From an uncultured Lachnospiraceae bacterium (GTDB taxonomy: Bacteria > Bacillota > Clostridia > Lachnospirales > Lachnospiraceae): a DNA stretch of 64,000 nucleotides. Positions 39,423 through 49,313 of the stretch are shown here, piece after piece. Made by a program: the position numbers and the translations under genes. The stretch is from contig CAJTKA010000006.1 in NCBI GenBank assembly GCA_910576815.1, positions 1 through 64,000 on the forward strand. Reading direction: 5' to 3'. The notes under the pieces are model-generated. The model had not been told where the DNA came from and ran no database searches. It worked only from the letters and a program-made list of their open reading frames with translations. The first letter of the stretch is position 1, and every line of letters begins with the position of its first letter.

Positions 39423-40553
39423 TCATTCCGCCCCGAAACGATCAGGGTAAAGCGCCTCAGCCATCTGCTCTACCGCCTTCACGATATTCTGATTCGGCAG
39501 AGAAGATGCCATATTATCGATGTAATAAACATTATTATTCGTCACAGCAGACACGCCTGCCCAGCCTTCTCTGCCGAGGATCTCATCCACGGGAGCATCC
39601 ATATAATTCACATTGGTAAAAATCACGTCAGGGTTAGCCGCCACCACGGTCTCGCCCTCCACGGAAAGCCAGCCGCTCTGATCGGAAAGAACATTCCTTC
39701 CCCCTGCCAGCTCGATCATCTCATGCAGATAGGTATCGCTTCCGCAGCTATACAGATAAGGGGCGGGAGAAATCTCAAAATAGACGCCCTTTCTCTCCTC
39801 CTGCGGGATATCGGAAACAACGGCCGAAATATGGTCAAGCGCATCATCCATCTCTTTTACCACACGTTCCCCCTCGTCGGGTACGCGCAAAGCCGCCGCC
39901 AGAAAACGGATATCGCTTCTCACATTCTCAACACTCACACTGGTGGGCACGCAGACCACACACACACCTGCGTCGATGAGCGGCTGGTAAGGTGCCTCCT
40001 GATCGTAGAGGGAAAGACTGGAAACCAGCAGCATATCTGGTGCAAGAGCTGTCAACTGCTCCACATCGGGCGCCACCGTATCAAAGGTCGGAACGCCTTC
40101 GGGCAGCCCTGCAATGCCCACACTCTGCAGATCATAGCCCACGATTTTTTCTCCCAGACCGAGTGCCACCAGCGTTTCGTTAATGGAAGGCGCAAGCGCC
40201 ACAATGGTATTCACCTGCTCGGGGATCGTGATGGATGCGCCGCCGGGGTCGGTGGTGGGAAGCCGCGTGTCAGATGCCGTTTCCGCAGACTGTGCAGCAG
40301 GCGTTTCCGTTTCTGTTCCCGCAGACTGTGCGGCAGGCGCTTCCGTTTCGGACTCTGTTTCTGCCGACTGTGCGGCAGGCGCTTCGGATTCCGTTTCCGC
40401 TGCCTGCATCCCTGATGCTTCTGTATTCTGCGCGGCGGGTGTCTCTGCCTGAGTCTGTCCGCCGCAGGCTGTGAGCATACAAAGCAGCGTACTCAAAAGA
40501 AGCGCTGTAATCCTCGCTGTTGTTCTTTTCTGTGTCTTTTGTCCCTTTTTCAT
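39423..40553 (-). CDS. btuF: Cobalamin-type ABC substrate-binding lipoprotein
   Basis: ATG 40553, after GAAGGAGAGGACATC, gives 376 residues. A lipoprotein signal ends in LTAC with the lipidated Cys30. Residues 33 to 98 are a low-complexity linker with three copies of a PAAQSA-type repeat, after which the periplasmic-binding fold of BtuF/FhuD begins (TIVALAPSINETLVALGLG). The cobalamin riboswitch in the leader identifies the likely ligand. Linker repeats may vary in number between strains. Confidence 0.88.
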   Translation of the reverse strand: MKKGQKTQKRTTARITALLLSTLLCMLTACGGQTQAETPAAQNTEASGMQAAETESEAPAAQSAETESETEAPAAQSAGTETETPAAQSAETASDTRLPTTDPGGASITIPEQVNTIVALAPSINETLVALGLGEKIVGYDLQSVGIAGLPEGVPTFDTVAPDVEQLTALAPDMLLVSSLSLYDQEAPYQPLIDAGVCVVCVPTSVSVENVRSDIRFLAAALRVPDEGERVVKEMDDALDHISAVVSDIPQEERKGVYFEISPAPYLYSCGSDTYLHEMIELAGGRNVLSDQSGWLSVEGETVVAANPDVIFTNVNYMDAPVDEILGREGWAGVSAVTNNNVYYIDNMASSLPNQNIVKAVEQMAEALYPDRFGAE

Positions 40554-40673
40554 GATGTCCTCTCCTTCTAACTCTGTATTTTTGTTTTTGCACCAGCAGA
40601 CTTGAAATGCTTCGTAAGCCTTCAGGCTCTGCTTTTGCGCACAAAAAAAGTTCCACGCCAAAACGCAGAACGC

Positions 40674-40702
40674 AAAAGACCCTGCCGCAGGCGCAGCAAG
40701 GC
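40674..40702 (-). terminator. Riboswitch expression-platform terminator
   Basis: On the minus strand CCTTGCTGC and GCGGCAGGG form a 9-bp stem with two G-U pairs, followed by TCTTTT. It lies between the riboswitch and btuF, fitting control by transcription termination. Confidence 0.65.
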
Positions 40703-40742
40703 CGAAAATTCGCAGTTCCGGTTTCGGCAGAATGCCATCTGA

Positions 40743-40890
40743 CTGCCACGTATCTGACTTATCCTCTCAGAATCTATTTCTTTCTATTCCAAAACCTGAA
40801 TCCGAGAGGCATCACAGTGACCGACTCGCAGGGATTTTCACCCTATTCCGTGTGCCGCAGGCGCGGCTGCAGTCGATGTCCTATTCATTT
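40743..40890 (-). promoter_or_regulatory. Cobalamin riboswitch
   Basis: The minus-strand leader holds the conserved core ACGGAATAGGGTGAAAATCC, then GTCGGTCACTGTGATG, and closes with AGTCAGATACGTGGCAG, matching the B12-box parts of cobalamin riboswitches. It starts about at the predicted transcription start. High adenosylcobalamin should switch off the btu operon. Confidence 0.92.
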
Positions 40891-40898
40891 CTGGCGAC

Positions 40899-40927
40899 AG
40901 TGTAGCACAGCTTTTCTTTTTTGTCAA
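40899..40927 (-). promoter_or_regulatory. Promoter of the riboswitch-btuFC operon
   Basis: TTGACA (complement of 40922 to 40927) and TACACT (complement of 40899 to 40904) are 17 bases apart, directly upstream of the riboswitch. Confidence 0.8.
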
Positions 40928-40932
40928 ACCCA

Positions 40933-40961
40933 TGGCAAAACAGCGCGTTTTCTGCTATAAT
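40933..40961 (+). promoter_or_regulatory. Promoter of the fucosidase gene
   Basis: TATAAT at 40956 to 40961 has the extended TGC before it; TGGCAA at 40933 is a weak -35 with a 17-base spacer. It is divergent from the btu promoter. Confidence 0.6.
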
Positions 40962-40970
40962 CAAACCAAT

Positions 40971-41126
40971 AAAACAGCTTCGGCAGGGAGGGAAGATTGA
41001 AAAATCACACTGATGTGCTGATTTTTCAATCGCAAGTTTGTGTCAGAGCCACAAACTCGGAATCGCAGCCAAGAATTTGAAATTCTCAGCGCGTGCCTTC
41101 GCAAAACAGCTTCGGCAGGGAGGGAA
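40971..41126 (+). repeat. Duplicated 24-bp leader segment flanking three hairpins
   Basis: The same 24 bases (starting AAAACAGCTTCGGCAGGGAG, ending GGAA, including the ribosome site) occur at 40971 to 40994 and 41103 to 41126. Between them lie three hairpins: GATTGAAAAATCA/TGATTTTTCAATC (40995 to 41031), AGTTTGTG/CACAAACT, and AGAATTT/AAATTCT. The first copy could start a 27-codon leader peptide at a TTG. This looks like an inserted or duplicated leader element of the fucosidase mRNA. Confidence 0.75.
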
Positions 41127-41128
41127 CT

Positions 41129-42631
41129 ATGGAACAGCATTCGCATTTTCAATTCACCAACAAAGAAGACTATCTAAAGGAAATCGATCGGGTGATCGCA
41201 CAGGGTCCCTTCAAGGACGACTGGGCATCCCTGACGGCCTTTCAGATACCGTCCTGGTTTGCGGGAGCAAAATTCGGCATCTTCATTCATTGGGGACTCT
41301 ACAGCGTACCCGCTTTTAACAACGAATGGTATTCCCGCAATATGTACATACAGGGTACGCCCGAGTACGAGCATCACATCAAAACTTACGGCCCGCATAA
41401 GGACTTTGGCTACAAGGATTTTATCCCCCTCTTTACGGCCGAAAAATTTGACCCTGACCACTGGGCGGAAACTTTTGCCAAGGCGGGCGCAAACTACGTG
41501 ATCCCCGTAGCGGAGCATCACGACGGCTTCCAGATGTACGAGAGCAGCCTTTCTGACTACAACGCTGTCAAAATGGGACCAAAACGGGACATTCTTGGAG
41601 AATTAAAGAAAGCCTGCGAAAAGCAGGGCCTGGTGGTCGGCGCCTCCTCCCATCGCGCAGAACATCACTGGTTTATGGGAAACGGCAAAGATTTCGACAG
41701 CGATATCAAAGAACCGCTCTCCTGCGGCGACTTTTACTGGCCTTCGGAGCAGACCCAGCCCGACATGCAGGATCTGTTCGCAAAGCCTTACCCCAGCAGG
41801 GAATTTCTGGAAGACTGGCTCTGTCGCACCTGTGAGATTATCGACCGCTACGAGCCGAAGCTCCTCTATTTCGACTGGTGGATCCAGCACGAAGCCTACA
41901 AGCCTTATTTGAGAAAGATCACGGCTTACTGCTATAACCGTGCCACTGAAAAAGGCTATCAGACCGCTATCTGCTACAAGCACGATGCTATGGCATTCGG
42001 CAGCGGCATTGTCGATGTGGAGCGGGGCAAGTTTGCGGATGCCAAGCCCTATCTCTGGCAGACCGACACCGCCATCGCCAGAAACTCCTGGTGCTACACG
42101 GCTTCACTCGACTACAAGAGCAGCAATGAGATCCTCTGCTATCTTCTTGACGTTGTCAGCAAAAACGGCAGTCTCCTGCTCAATGTAGGACCGAAAGCGG
42201 ACGGCAGCTTTGCCGATGAAGACGCCGCCATCCTGCGGGAGATCGGCGACTGGCTTTCCGTTAACGGGGAGGCCGTCTATGGAACGAAACCCTGGCGTCA
42301 CGCAGCGGAAGGTCCGACAAAAGAGGCGGAAGGGCAGTTCTCCGACAGCTCCGCCACCAGCTACACAAAAGAGGATTTCCGCTTTACCGCAGGAAACGGC
42401 TGTATCTATGCTGCTTGCCTGCGCTGTCCCGAAGATGGCGAGTTTCTGATTCGCTCCCTCGGGCGCTCTGCGGATCCCAACAAACCGAATTTCCACGGCA
42501 TCATCCGCAATGTGGAGATTCTGGGCTTTTCTGAAAAACCGCAGTTTTCTGTCGATGAAGCGGGACTGCGTGTGACAGCAAAAGATGTAAAGAGCAACTT
42601 TCCGATCGTGTGCAAAGTCTACGTAGAATAA
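41129..42631 (+). CDS. GH29 alpha-L-fucosidase
   Basis: ATG 41129, after GGGAGGGAACT, gives 500 residues. GH29 landmarks are AKFGIFIHWGLYSVPAFNNEWY near residue 48, EHHDGFQMYESSLSDYNAVK near 128, and LLYFDWW near 246 with the nucleophile Asp, followed by a C-terminal beta domain. No signal peptide, so it acts inside the cell on imported fucosylated oligosaccharides. The nearby ABC transporter genes fit such uptake, although they are now damaged. Confidence 0.93.
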   Translation: MEQHSHFQFTNKEDYLKEIDRVIAQGPFKDDWASLTAFQIPSWFAGAKFGIFIHWGLYSVPAFNNEWYSRNMYIQGTPEYEHHIKTYGPHKDFGYKDFIPLFTAEKFDPDHWAETFAKAGANYVIPVAEHHDGFQMYESSLSDYNAVKMGPKRDILGELKKACEKQGLVVGASSHRAEHHWFMGNGKDFDSDIKEPLSCGDFYWPSEQTQPDMQDLFAKPYPSREFLEDWLCRTCEIIDRYEPKLLYFDWWIQHEAYKPYLRKITAYCYNRATEKGYQTAICYKHDAMAFGSGIVDVERGKFADAKPYLWQTDTAIARNSWCYTASLDYKSSNEILCYLLDVVSKNGSLLLNVGPKADGSFADEDAAILREIGDWLSVNGEAVYGTKPWRHAAEGPTKEAEGQFSDSSATSYTKEDFRFTAGNGCIYAACLRCPEDGEFLIRSLGRSADPNKPNFHGIIRNVEILGFSEKPQFSVDEAGLRVTAKDVKSNFPIVCKVYVE

Positions 42632-42704
42632 GCCGCTCACAGGAATATCAGGAATGATCCGCTTCTTTCTGAAAAGAGATTAATCAAAATTGGGATGGAA
42701 CGTT

Positions 42705-43630
42705 ATGGAAACACTGTTTATCGCTGACGATGAAAACGCCATCAGAGAAGGCTTAAAGCAGATCATTGACTGGAACGCGCTGGGTTTTACACTCTGCGGA
42801 GAGGCATCCAACGGTAACGACGCGCTCGCACAGATCCTGGCGTTAAACCCCGGTCTTGTTTTGCTTGACATCAAAATGCCGGGGCTTCACGGCACGGAAG
42901 TGATCCGCCAGGCAAGAGAGGCTGGTTTTACGGGAAAATGTATTATTTTGAGCGGCTACGCGGATTTTCAGTACGCACAAGAAGCCATCAGGAGCGGCGT
43001 CCGCTTCTACCTTACCAAACCCATAGACGAAGACGAACTGCTGGAGACTGTCACCCAGATTCGGGAGGAACTTGCACAGGCAAAAAAGGACTTCTCTCAT
43101 CTGAGCGCTTATAAGGACAAGGCGAAAAACATCGTCCTGCAGGAGCTTTTGGAAAACGCAGTCTACGCGCCGCTTTCGAAGGAGGATCGCCAGTCTTTTG
43201 GCATGACTGCCGACCACTATCAGGCCGCTCTCTGTGAAAACCTGGGCGCGCCAGACCTCTCTCCTGCTGATGCCGCCGCCCGCCTTTTACAGGTCAGCAA
43301 TCGGGAAAACAACCTTTTTGAATCTTTACAGATCGAAAACCGCGATGTCCTGCTTTTAAAAGGAGAACGCGGCTTACAGAAACTGGCTGATCTCGTGGAA
43401 CGCTTTGAACAGGGCGAAGTTCAAGAAAAGCGGCTACAGACACTCTCTTTCTAACTTACGGAAGACCTGTTTCCTGCCCCGAGGACATCCATCTTTCCTA
43501 CAAAGATGCCGCCGCGCTTTTGGAACATCGGTTTTTCTGCCCTCCGGAAATGCCTGTCATCGGTTTTGACTCGCTTCCCGTTATGCAAAGCGGCGCAGAC
43601 GCTGCGGCAGACGAGCCTGCATTTTCGCTT
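42705..43630 (+). pseudogene. YesN-type response regulator, frameshifted and 3'-truncated
   Basis: ATG 42705 starts an intact receiver domain: METLFIADDENAIREGLKQI, VLLDIKMPGLHG with the phospho-acceptor, ILSGYADFQYAQEAI and FYLTKPIDEDEL. The frame ends at TAA 43452 in a CT-rich stretch (CTCTCT); removing one CT restores TYGRPVSCPEDIHLSYKDAA and LLEHRFFCPP, the normal continuation. The C-terminal AraC-type DNA-binding domain is missing, because the sequence then runs into the 3' side of the sugar-binding protein gene near 43,625. Confidence 0.8.
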
Positions 43631-44575
43631 TCCGTCCGTCATCATTTCCTCAGCCTCATTCATGCCGGCTGCTTCCAGCTCTGCAATCATCGCGTCGTAG
43701 TTGTTATCAAAGTCGGCCTCTTTGCCTGTCACGCACTTGATCAGCGCAGACCAAGAAACCTCGTCGAGTTTTGTTACGATTTCCGTGAACTCCAGAGGCA
43801 TCGCGTATGCCCAAAGCGGTGAGTAGTCAGCAGGGTTGCCCAGCGTGATTAGCCAGTGCCAGTCGGAAGTTGAAAGGCTGATACCGATTCTGTCAAGCCC
43901 GTCTTCCGTAGTCGGATTGGCTGCGATGTAATCCTTGATCATCGCCTCGAGCTCATCCAAATTCTTCGGAATCTGATAATCTTTTGCTTTCAATGCCGCC
44001 CATTGAATCTGCATATTGCCCGCATCTTTAAATCTCGTACCACCTACATTGTAAGCGGACAACTGATAGATGGCCGGGTCGTCTGCGGACTGTTTTAACT
44101 TCTCAAACTCCTCGCCGTAGAGCTTTTTAATATTGGGACCATACTGCTCGATCATCTCCGTCATATCCATCATCGCGCCTGCGTCGATCAAATTACCCGC
44201 AGAACCCTTTGCAAAAATCATGTCGGGATAGTTTTCCTCTGCGATCATCAACGCAACCGCCTCACTCTGATCATTACCTCCCACGGGACGACTGGTCTTT
44301 AACTTAACGCCGGTCGCCTCCGTAAGTTTCTCTGCCACGGGATCTGTCCATGGATCATCCTGGTTTGCATCCGCGTTGAAGAAGGTCAGCTCGATCACTT
44401 CTCCGGACGCCGCACTGTCACTGCCCGCATCCGATGTCCCCGCATCGCCGCTGTCTGTTGCCGCAGGCGTGCTGCTTGTACCTGTGCTGCCGCTGTCATC
44501 GCCGCCACAGCCTGCCAGCGTGCCGACTACCATCGCTGCCGTCAGCAGCAATGCACAAACTCTTTTACTTTTCAT
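43451..44575 (-). pseudogene. LplA-type sugar-binding lipoprotein, 3'-truncated
   Basis: The product begins with a lipoprotein signal (LLLTAAMVVGTLAGCGG) and the typical extracellular solute-binding fold (VIELTFFNADANQDDPW, MIFAKGSAGNLID, LDGLDRIGISLS-type region). LplA-class proteins have 500 or more residues; here the genuine sequence stops after EAEEMMTD near 43,630. The last 45 residues are the antisense reading of the YesN gene remnant. A deletion seems to have removed the facing 3' ends of both genes. Confidence 0.8.
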
Positions 44576-44657
44576 ACTTTTTCTCCCTTCTTGTCTGAGG
44601 TGTCCCTCATCACACTGTTACTTTATATTTACCGGCTTACGCCGCATAAATATCCGC

Positions 44658-45545
44658 TTAATCCTTCACTGCACCGACCGTCATACCGCCCACAAAATAC
44701 TTCTGCAAGAACGGGTAAACGACGAGGATAGGTACCGTTGCCACGATGGTGACCGCCATACGCACGGACAGGGGGGATATTGCATTCTTTAACTGCTCCG
44801 CCGCGTGAGGATCGATCTTGACCTGCGCCTTCTCCATGATCTCATAGAGCACATACTGTAAGGTCGGCAGCTCCTTCGCATAAAGGTAGGTATCCATAAA
44901 GGAATTCCACTGTCCTACCGCGTAGAACAACGCTACGGTAGCCAGAACCGGTTTACATAACGGTAATACGATCCTGCCCCAGATCACAAAGTCATTGGCG
45001 CCGTCCACCCTTGCCGCTTCCTGCAGCGCCAGCGGCAGTCCCTCGATAAAGGAGCGCACCAGAATCATATTGTAGACCCAGATCAACCCTGGGATAATGT
45101 AAACAAGAAAGTTATTACCCAGCTTCAAGTTTCTCATCAAAAGCAGATATTCCGGAATCAGACCGCCGCTGACATACATGGTGATCACAAACAGGGTGGT
45201 AAACAGCTTGTTAAAATAGAAGTCCTTCCTGCTCAACACATAGGCCAGCATTGCCGTGCAGAACACACCCGCGCCCGCACCGACTACCGTTCTCAGCACG
45301 GAAAGCACAAAGGCTTTTAGCAGACTATTCTCCCGAAATACGTAAGCGTAATTGCTCCAGGTGAACTTTCTGGGTATGATGAAGTTGATATTTCTCATCG
45401 TGTCGATGGGATCGTTAAAGGAGATCGCCAGCACATTTAAAAACGGATATACGGTAATGATGATCAAGAAGATGAACACTACTACCAAAATATAATCCAG
45501 AATATTGTCACGACTTTTGATACGGTTCGCTTTCACTTTCGCCAT
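44658..45545 (-). CDS. Sugar ABC transporter permease (LplC/YtcP type)
   Basis: ATG 45545, after AAAGGAGGGGATGACC, gives 295 residues with six membrane helices. LVRSFIEGLPLALQEAARVDGAN is the EAA loop that contacts the ATPase; the C-terminus ends YFVGGMTVGAVKD as in the LplC family. The set uses a shared ATPase encoded elsewhere (MsmX type). It lies between LplB and the damaged binding-protein gene. Confidence 0.92.
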   Translation of the reverse strand: MAKVKANRIKSRDNILDYILVVVFIFLIIITVYPFLNVLAISFNDPIDTMRNINFIIPRKFTWSNYAYVFRENSLLKAFVLSVLRTVVGAGAGVFCTAMLAYVLSRKDFYFNKLFTTLFVITMYVSGGLIPEYLLLMRNLKLGNNFLVYIIPGLIWVYNMILVRSFIEGLPLALQEAARVDGANDFVIWGRIVLPLCKPVLATVALFYAVGQWNSFMDTYLYAKELPTLQYVLYEIMEKAQVKIDPHAAEQLKNAISPLSVRMAVTIVATVPILVVYPFLQKYFVGGMTVGAVKD

Positions 45546-45559
45546 GGTCATCCCCTCCT

Positions 45560-46501
45560 TTAAATCAGTCTGCTCTCGCCGAGCCATCCCGCTATCTTAT
45601 TTGCCAGGAAAAGCAGGAGGATGCCGACTAAGGACTGGAACATACCGATTGCCGTACCCAAACCGTAGTTGCTGTTGCCGATACCTCTTACATAGGAGAA
45701 CCAGGAAAGCACCATCGCGTGATCCTGTACGATACCGTTGCTAAGGAGCATCTGCCGTTCCATTCCTACATTTAAGGCACCGCCGATGCCCATGATCAAC
45801 AGCACGACAATCGTCGGTTTGATCCCCGGCAGCGTAATGTGCCAGATTCTCTGGAGACGGTTGGCGCCGTCCACCTTCGCCGCCTCATACAGTCCCTGAT
45901 CGATACCTGCCATGGCGGAGAGATATACGATAGCATCCCACCCCACCTCTTTCCAGGTATTGACCAATACGACCGTTGCCCAAAACAGCGGCGAATTGGT
46001 ACTCATCAATCCCAGCTTTGTATGGAATGCGGTGTCAAGCATACCGCCGTCATTTAAGACCATCTTTGCAATACTGGCGATAACCACCCAGGACACGAAG
46101 TGCGGCAGATAGGAAATGATCTGCGTAATCTTCTTAAACTTCATAAAGCGGATCTCGTTTAACATCAGTGCAAACAAAATCGCCATAAAGGTTCCCACCG
46201 CGATGCCCAAAATACTGAGTCCGATGGTATTGATCATCGTCTGCTTAAACATGCGATCGCTGAACGCCTTCAGGAAATTATCAATCCCTGCAAAGGGTCT
46301 CTCCCAGATATGTTTCGACAGATTCTTAGGTTTTACCTCCTGAAAGGCCATCGTCCACCCCCACAGAGGTATGTACTTAAAAATGATCAGCCATACAACG
46401 AAGGGAAGCGACATCATTAACAGATACCGCTGTTTCCACATCAAATGCATGCTGAACTTTGTCTTGACGATCTTCTCTTTTTGCGTTCTTCTCGCACTCA
46501 T
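45560..46501 (-). CDS. Sugar ABC transporter permease (LplB/YteP type)
   Basis: A 313-residue membrane protein with six helices. LMMSLPFVVWLIIFKYIPLWG, then the EAA-type loop IDQGLYEAAKVDGANRLQRIWHI, and a C-terminus ending in ANKIAGWLGESRLI are typical for LplB. Together with LplC and the LplA-type binding protein it forms an oligosaccharide importer. With the binding protein truncated the importer is probably inactive. Confidence 0.92.
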   Translation of the reverse strand: MSARRTQKEKIVKTKFSMHLMWKQRYLLMMSLPFVVWLIIFKYIPLWGWTMAFQEVKPKNLSKHIWERPFAGIDNFLKAFSDRMFKQTMINTIGLSILGIAVGTFMAILFALMLNEIRFMKFKKITQIISYLPHFVSWVVIASIAKMVLNDGGMLDTAFHTKLGLMSTNSPLFWATVVLVNTWKEVGWDAIVYLSAMAGIDQGLYEAAKVDGANRLQRIWHITLPGIKPTIVVLLIMGIGGALNVGMERQMLLSNGIVQDHAMVLSWFSYVRGIGNSNYGLGTAIGMFQSLVGILLLFLANKIAGWLGESRLI

Positions 46502-46550
46502 GCCCCGCCATCCTTTCCTCTCATTTTAATCTTTATCGCTCCATAAACGG

Positions 46551-46600
46551 AAAAGGCACCAGGGAGGCCGCCATATGGCCTTCTTTCCCTGATGCCTTTA
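46551..46600 (-). terminator. Terminator after the YesM kinase gene
   Basis: On the minus strand GGCATCAGGGA and TCCCTGGTGCC form a long stem, followed by TTTTCC. It separates the kinase transcript from the permease genes. Confidence 0.7.
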
Positions 46601-46674
46601 TTATAAAAAAACACTCTCATAAAAAATACCGAACAGAATGGAGAAAAATTACTGTCATTTTTATAGCTTATCGG

Positions 46675-48459
46675 TCAAGCCCGCATTTTTTCTGCCGGCA
46701 AAACCAGCCTTACCCTGGTCCCTACCCCCGGTTCCGCATACACGTGGACACGGTAACCTTCGCCGTAATGCAGTTTCATGCGCTGGTTGATATTGTATAG
46801 ACCGATGCTCTTACTGCGGCTCATATCACGAATCTCAATGTCCCGCCTAAGCTTGCTAAGAACCTCCTCCGTCATGCCGCAGCCGTTGTCCTCTACGTCG
46901 ATGATGAGAAATTCCTCCGTATCCGGCTTTCTGCGGTAAATACTGATCCTGACCTTACCGCCCTCCTCTGTCTCATCCAAACCGTGTATGATGGCATTTT
47001 CTACCACAGGTTGTAAAAACAGCGGCAGGATGTGATACTTTTCCGGATCAAGCCCCTCCTCGACCTGCCTCTCATAACCGATCCGTTCCCCGAAACGGAG
47101 CTGCTGGATCTCAATGTATTCTTCTACATGATGAAGCTCCTCCGCAAGCGTCGTGAAGGAGGTACCGATATTTTCCAGCACATAGCGCATGGATTTTCCC
47201 AGAAGTTTGATGGCATTTGCCACCTCCTTATCTTCCGCCGCAAAAGCCCGCATGCGAATCGTTTCCAGAGTATTGTATAAAAAATGGGGATTGATCTGGC
47301 TGGCCAGCATCTTAAACTCCATCTCCTGCTGACTGATCAGAAGCTCCTGCTCCTTGATCTGCGACTCAAATGCCCTTGCTTCCTGCTCTTTGATATTCTC
47401 AACCATGACCTGAAGATCCCCAAATGCCTCAGAAATCTCGTCCTGCCCTCTAAGTGCCGGAATCAGCTCGTAATCCTGGTTGCTCACCTTGTGCATTTCC
47501 TGTCTAAGCAGTGTGATCCGTCCTGTAAAGTACTTCGTAAAGATATGGATCAGGATACCCGGAATGACCAATGCGGCAAATATGATCAGCGCACAGCTTA
47601 ACATGATCGCATCAATATTTTTATATGCCTTTTTATCCAGCGAACACAGATAGATGCGGGATCTGGACTGATAGGCGTGCAGAGTGGCGACATCCACAAA
47701 GCAGTTCTGGCCGTCCACCTTCTCGATCCCCCTGTAACGAAAATAAGACTCGTCGTAGTTAACCGTGACCGGAAGCGCTACGCCCCGTTTCTTTGAGTCA
47801 GTGGCATAAAAAGCCGGCCCTCTGTCCACCGACATCACGCTCTCATACTCGGTGCTGTCCGTCCAAATCTGCAGATAATTGGTATCGATGTGAATGACCA
47901 GCACCGCGTGGTAGGGCGTATTGACAAGCGGGATGCCCTTGACCAGACACAGGTCCCACACCGCATCGCGGTAACCATCCTTCCAGGGGATGGCCCGCCA
48001 ATACACCCCTGTCTTTTCCAGTGCCTGTTTGTACCAGAGCGTCTCCGTGGTCGCTTCATCTACCTGCACAAACTGTTTATAATCAAACAGATAGGGATTA
48101 TCCGTAAAAATTTCGATTTTGGCAATCTGCGCGTAGGTCTGCGCATAGCTGCTTAAGATCTCGTTATCGTCGACTGCGCTGACGTAATCCTGCCGTCTTT
48201 CAAACTCTGTGGACAGGATCCCTCTCACTCCGCCGTCAAAGGAGATATCCTTGGATATCCCGTAAAGTTCTCTCGTCAGGTCAAAGAGAACGTTTCTCAC
48301 CCGGTAGTTGTCAGAATGCAGAAGGTCCGTGTAATAATTGACCATCAGGTGATGAATGTAGGCAATAAGGAAGGCGCCGATCAAAAGGATCGGCACCACC
48401 ACAACTGCTGTATAAATTTGATATAACTGTCTCTTGATCTTAAATCTGTTAAAAAACAT
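46675..48459 (-). CDS. YesM-type sensor histidine kinase
   Basis: The 594-residue protein has a membrane helix near residue 20, a dCache-like extracellular sensor, a second helix near 285, a HAMP linker, and the His_kinase domain with the acceptor His in INPHFLYNTLETI, followed by an ATPase domain (QPVVENAIIHGL, VEDNGCGM). YesM kinases pair with YesN regulators to control sugar uptake genes. Its YesN partner at 42,705 is broken, so the signal cannot reach the DNA through that protein. Confidence 0.92.
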   Translation of the reverse strand: MFFNRFKIKRQLYQIYTAVVVVPILLIGAFLIAYIHHLMVNYYTDLLHSDNYRVRNVLFDLTRELYGISKDISFDGGVRGILSTEFERRQDYVSAVDDNEILSSYAQTYAQIAKIEIFTDNPYLFDYKQFVQVDEATTETLWYKQALEKTGVYWRAIPWKDGYRDAVWDLCLVKGIPLVNTPYHAVLVIHIDTNYLQIWTDSTEYESVMSVDRGPAFYATDSKKRGVALPVTVNYDESYFRYRGIEKVDGQNCFVDVATLHAYQSRSRIYLCSLDKKAYKNIDAIMLSCALIIFAALVIPGILIHIFTKYFTGRITLLRQEMHKVSNQDYELIPALRGQDEISEAFGDLQVMVENIKEQEARAFESQIKEQELLISQQEMEFKMLASQINPHFLYNTLETIRMRAFAAEDKEVANAIKLLGKSMRYVLENIGTSFTTLAEELHHVEEYIEIQQLRFGERIGYERQVEEGLDPEKYHILPLFLQPVVENAIIHGLDETEEGGKVRISIYRRKPDTEEFLIIDVEDNGCGMTEEVLSKLRRDIEIRDMSRSKSIGLYNINQRMKLHYGEGYRVHVYAEPGVGTRVRLVLPAEKMRA

Positions 48460-48476
48460 CCTGACCCTCCGGGGTG

Positions 48477-49223
48477 TTAGGCATTGACGATCTGACCAAA
48501 ATCAGGCTTCAAGGATGCGCCGCCGATCAGTCCGCCGTCGATGTCAGGCTTGGACAGAAGCTCCGCCGCATTGCTTGCGTTCATGGAGCCGCCGTACTGG
48601 ATGCGTACTGCCTCTGCGGTAGCCGCATCGTACATCTCAGCGATGCAGTCGCGGATGCCCTTGCAGACTTCCTGCGCCTGATCGGAAGTAGCGGTCTTTC
48701 CGGTTCCGATCGCCCAGATGGGCTCATATGCGATAACCATGCCCTTTACCTGATCAGCGGTAACGCCCGCCAGATCGGACTTGATCTGCAGTCTGATCCA
48801 GTCCATGGTCACGTTCATCTCTCTTTGCTCTAAGGACTCGCCGCAGCACAGGATCGGTGTGATGCCTGCCTCCAGCGCTTTTAAGACCTTCTTATTCAGG
48901 AAGGCGTCGTCTTCCTTGAAATACTCTCTCCTCTCGGAGTGACCGATGATCACATACTCGACGCCCGCATCCTTTAACATGGGAGCGGAAATCTCACCCG
49001 TGTAAGCGCCCTTGTCCTCGATGTAGAAATTCTCTGCGCCCACGTGTACGTTAGTGCCTTTCACAGCCTCAGCCACAGGCACGATATCGATTGCGGGTAC
49101 GCAGTACACTACGTCCACCGCATCATTCACTACCAGATCCTTTAAGGTTGCGCAAAGCGCAACAGCCTCGCTGGGAGTCATGTTCATCTTCCAGTTGCCG
49201 GCGATGATTCTTCTTCTAGCCAT
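48477..49223 (-). CDS. tpiA: Triosephosphate isomerase
   Basis: 248 residues with AGNWKMN (catalytic Lys), YVIIGHSERREYF (catalytic His), VIAYEPIWAIGTGKTA (catalytic Glu) and IQYGGSMNASNA. It interconverts DHAP and G3P in glycolysis. It follows pgk on the same strand, in the common order gap, pgk, tpiA. Confidence 0.98.
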   Translation of the reverse strand: MARRRIIAGNWKMNMTPSEAVALCATLKDLVVNDAVDVVYCVPAIDIVPVAEAVKGTNVHVGAENFYIEDKGAYTGEISAPMLKDAGVEYVIIGHSERREYFKEDDAFLNKKVLKALEAGITPILCCGESLEQREMNVTMDWIRLQIKSDLAGVTADQVKGMVIAYEPIWAIGTGKTATSDQAQEVCKGIRDCIAEMYDAATAEAVRIQYGGSMNASNAAELLSKPDIDGGLIGGASLKPDFGQIVNA

Positions 49224-49313
49224 TGTATTGTCTCCTTCTTCTTAATCTATTTATTCACTCCGCAGAGACTCAAAATTGCTTCGCAATTTTTCGTGTGCGT
49301 TGCACCCTCAAAC

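Noticed and set aside
40183..40474. Repetitive plus-strand frames rich in Ser, Val and Ala
   Set aside because: They are the antisense reading of the repetitive btuF linker.
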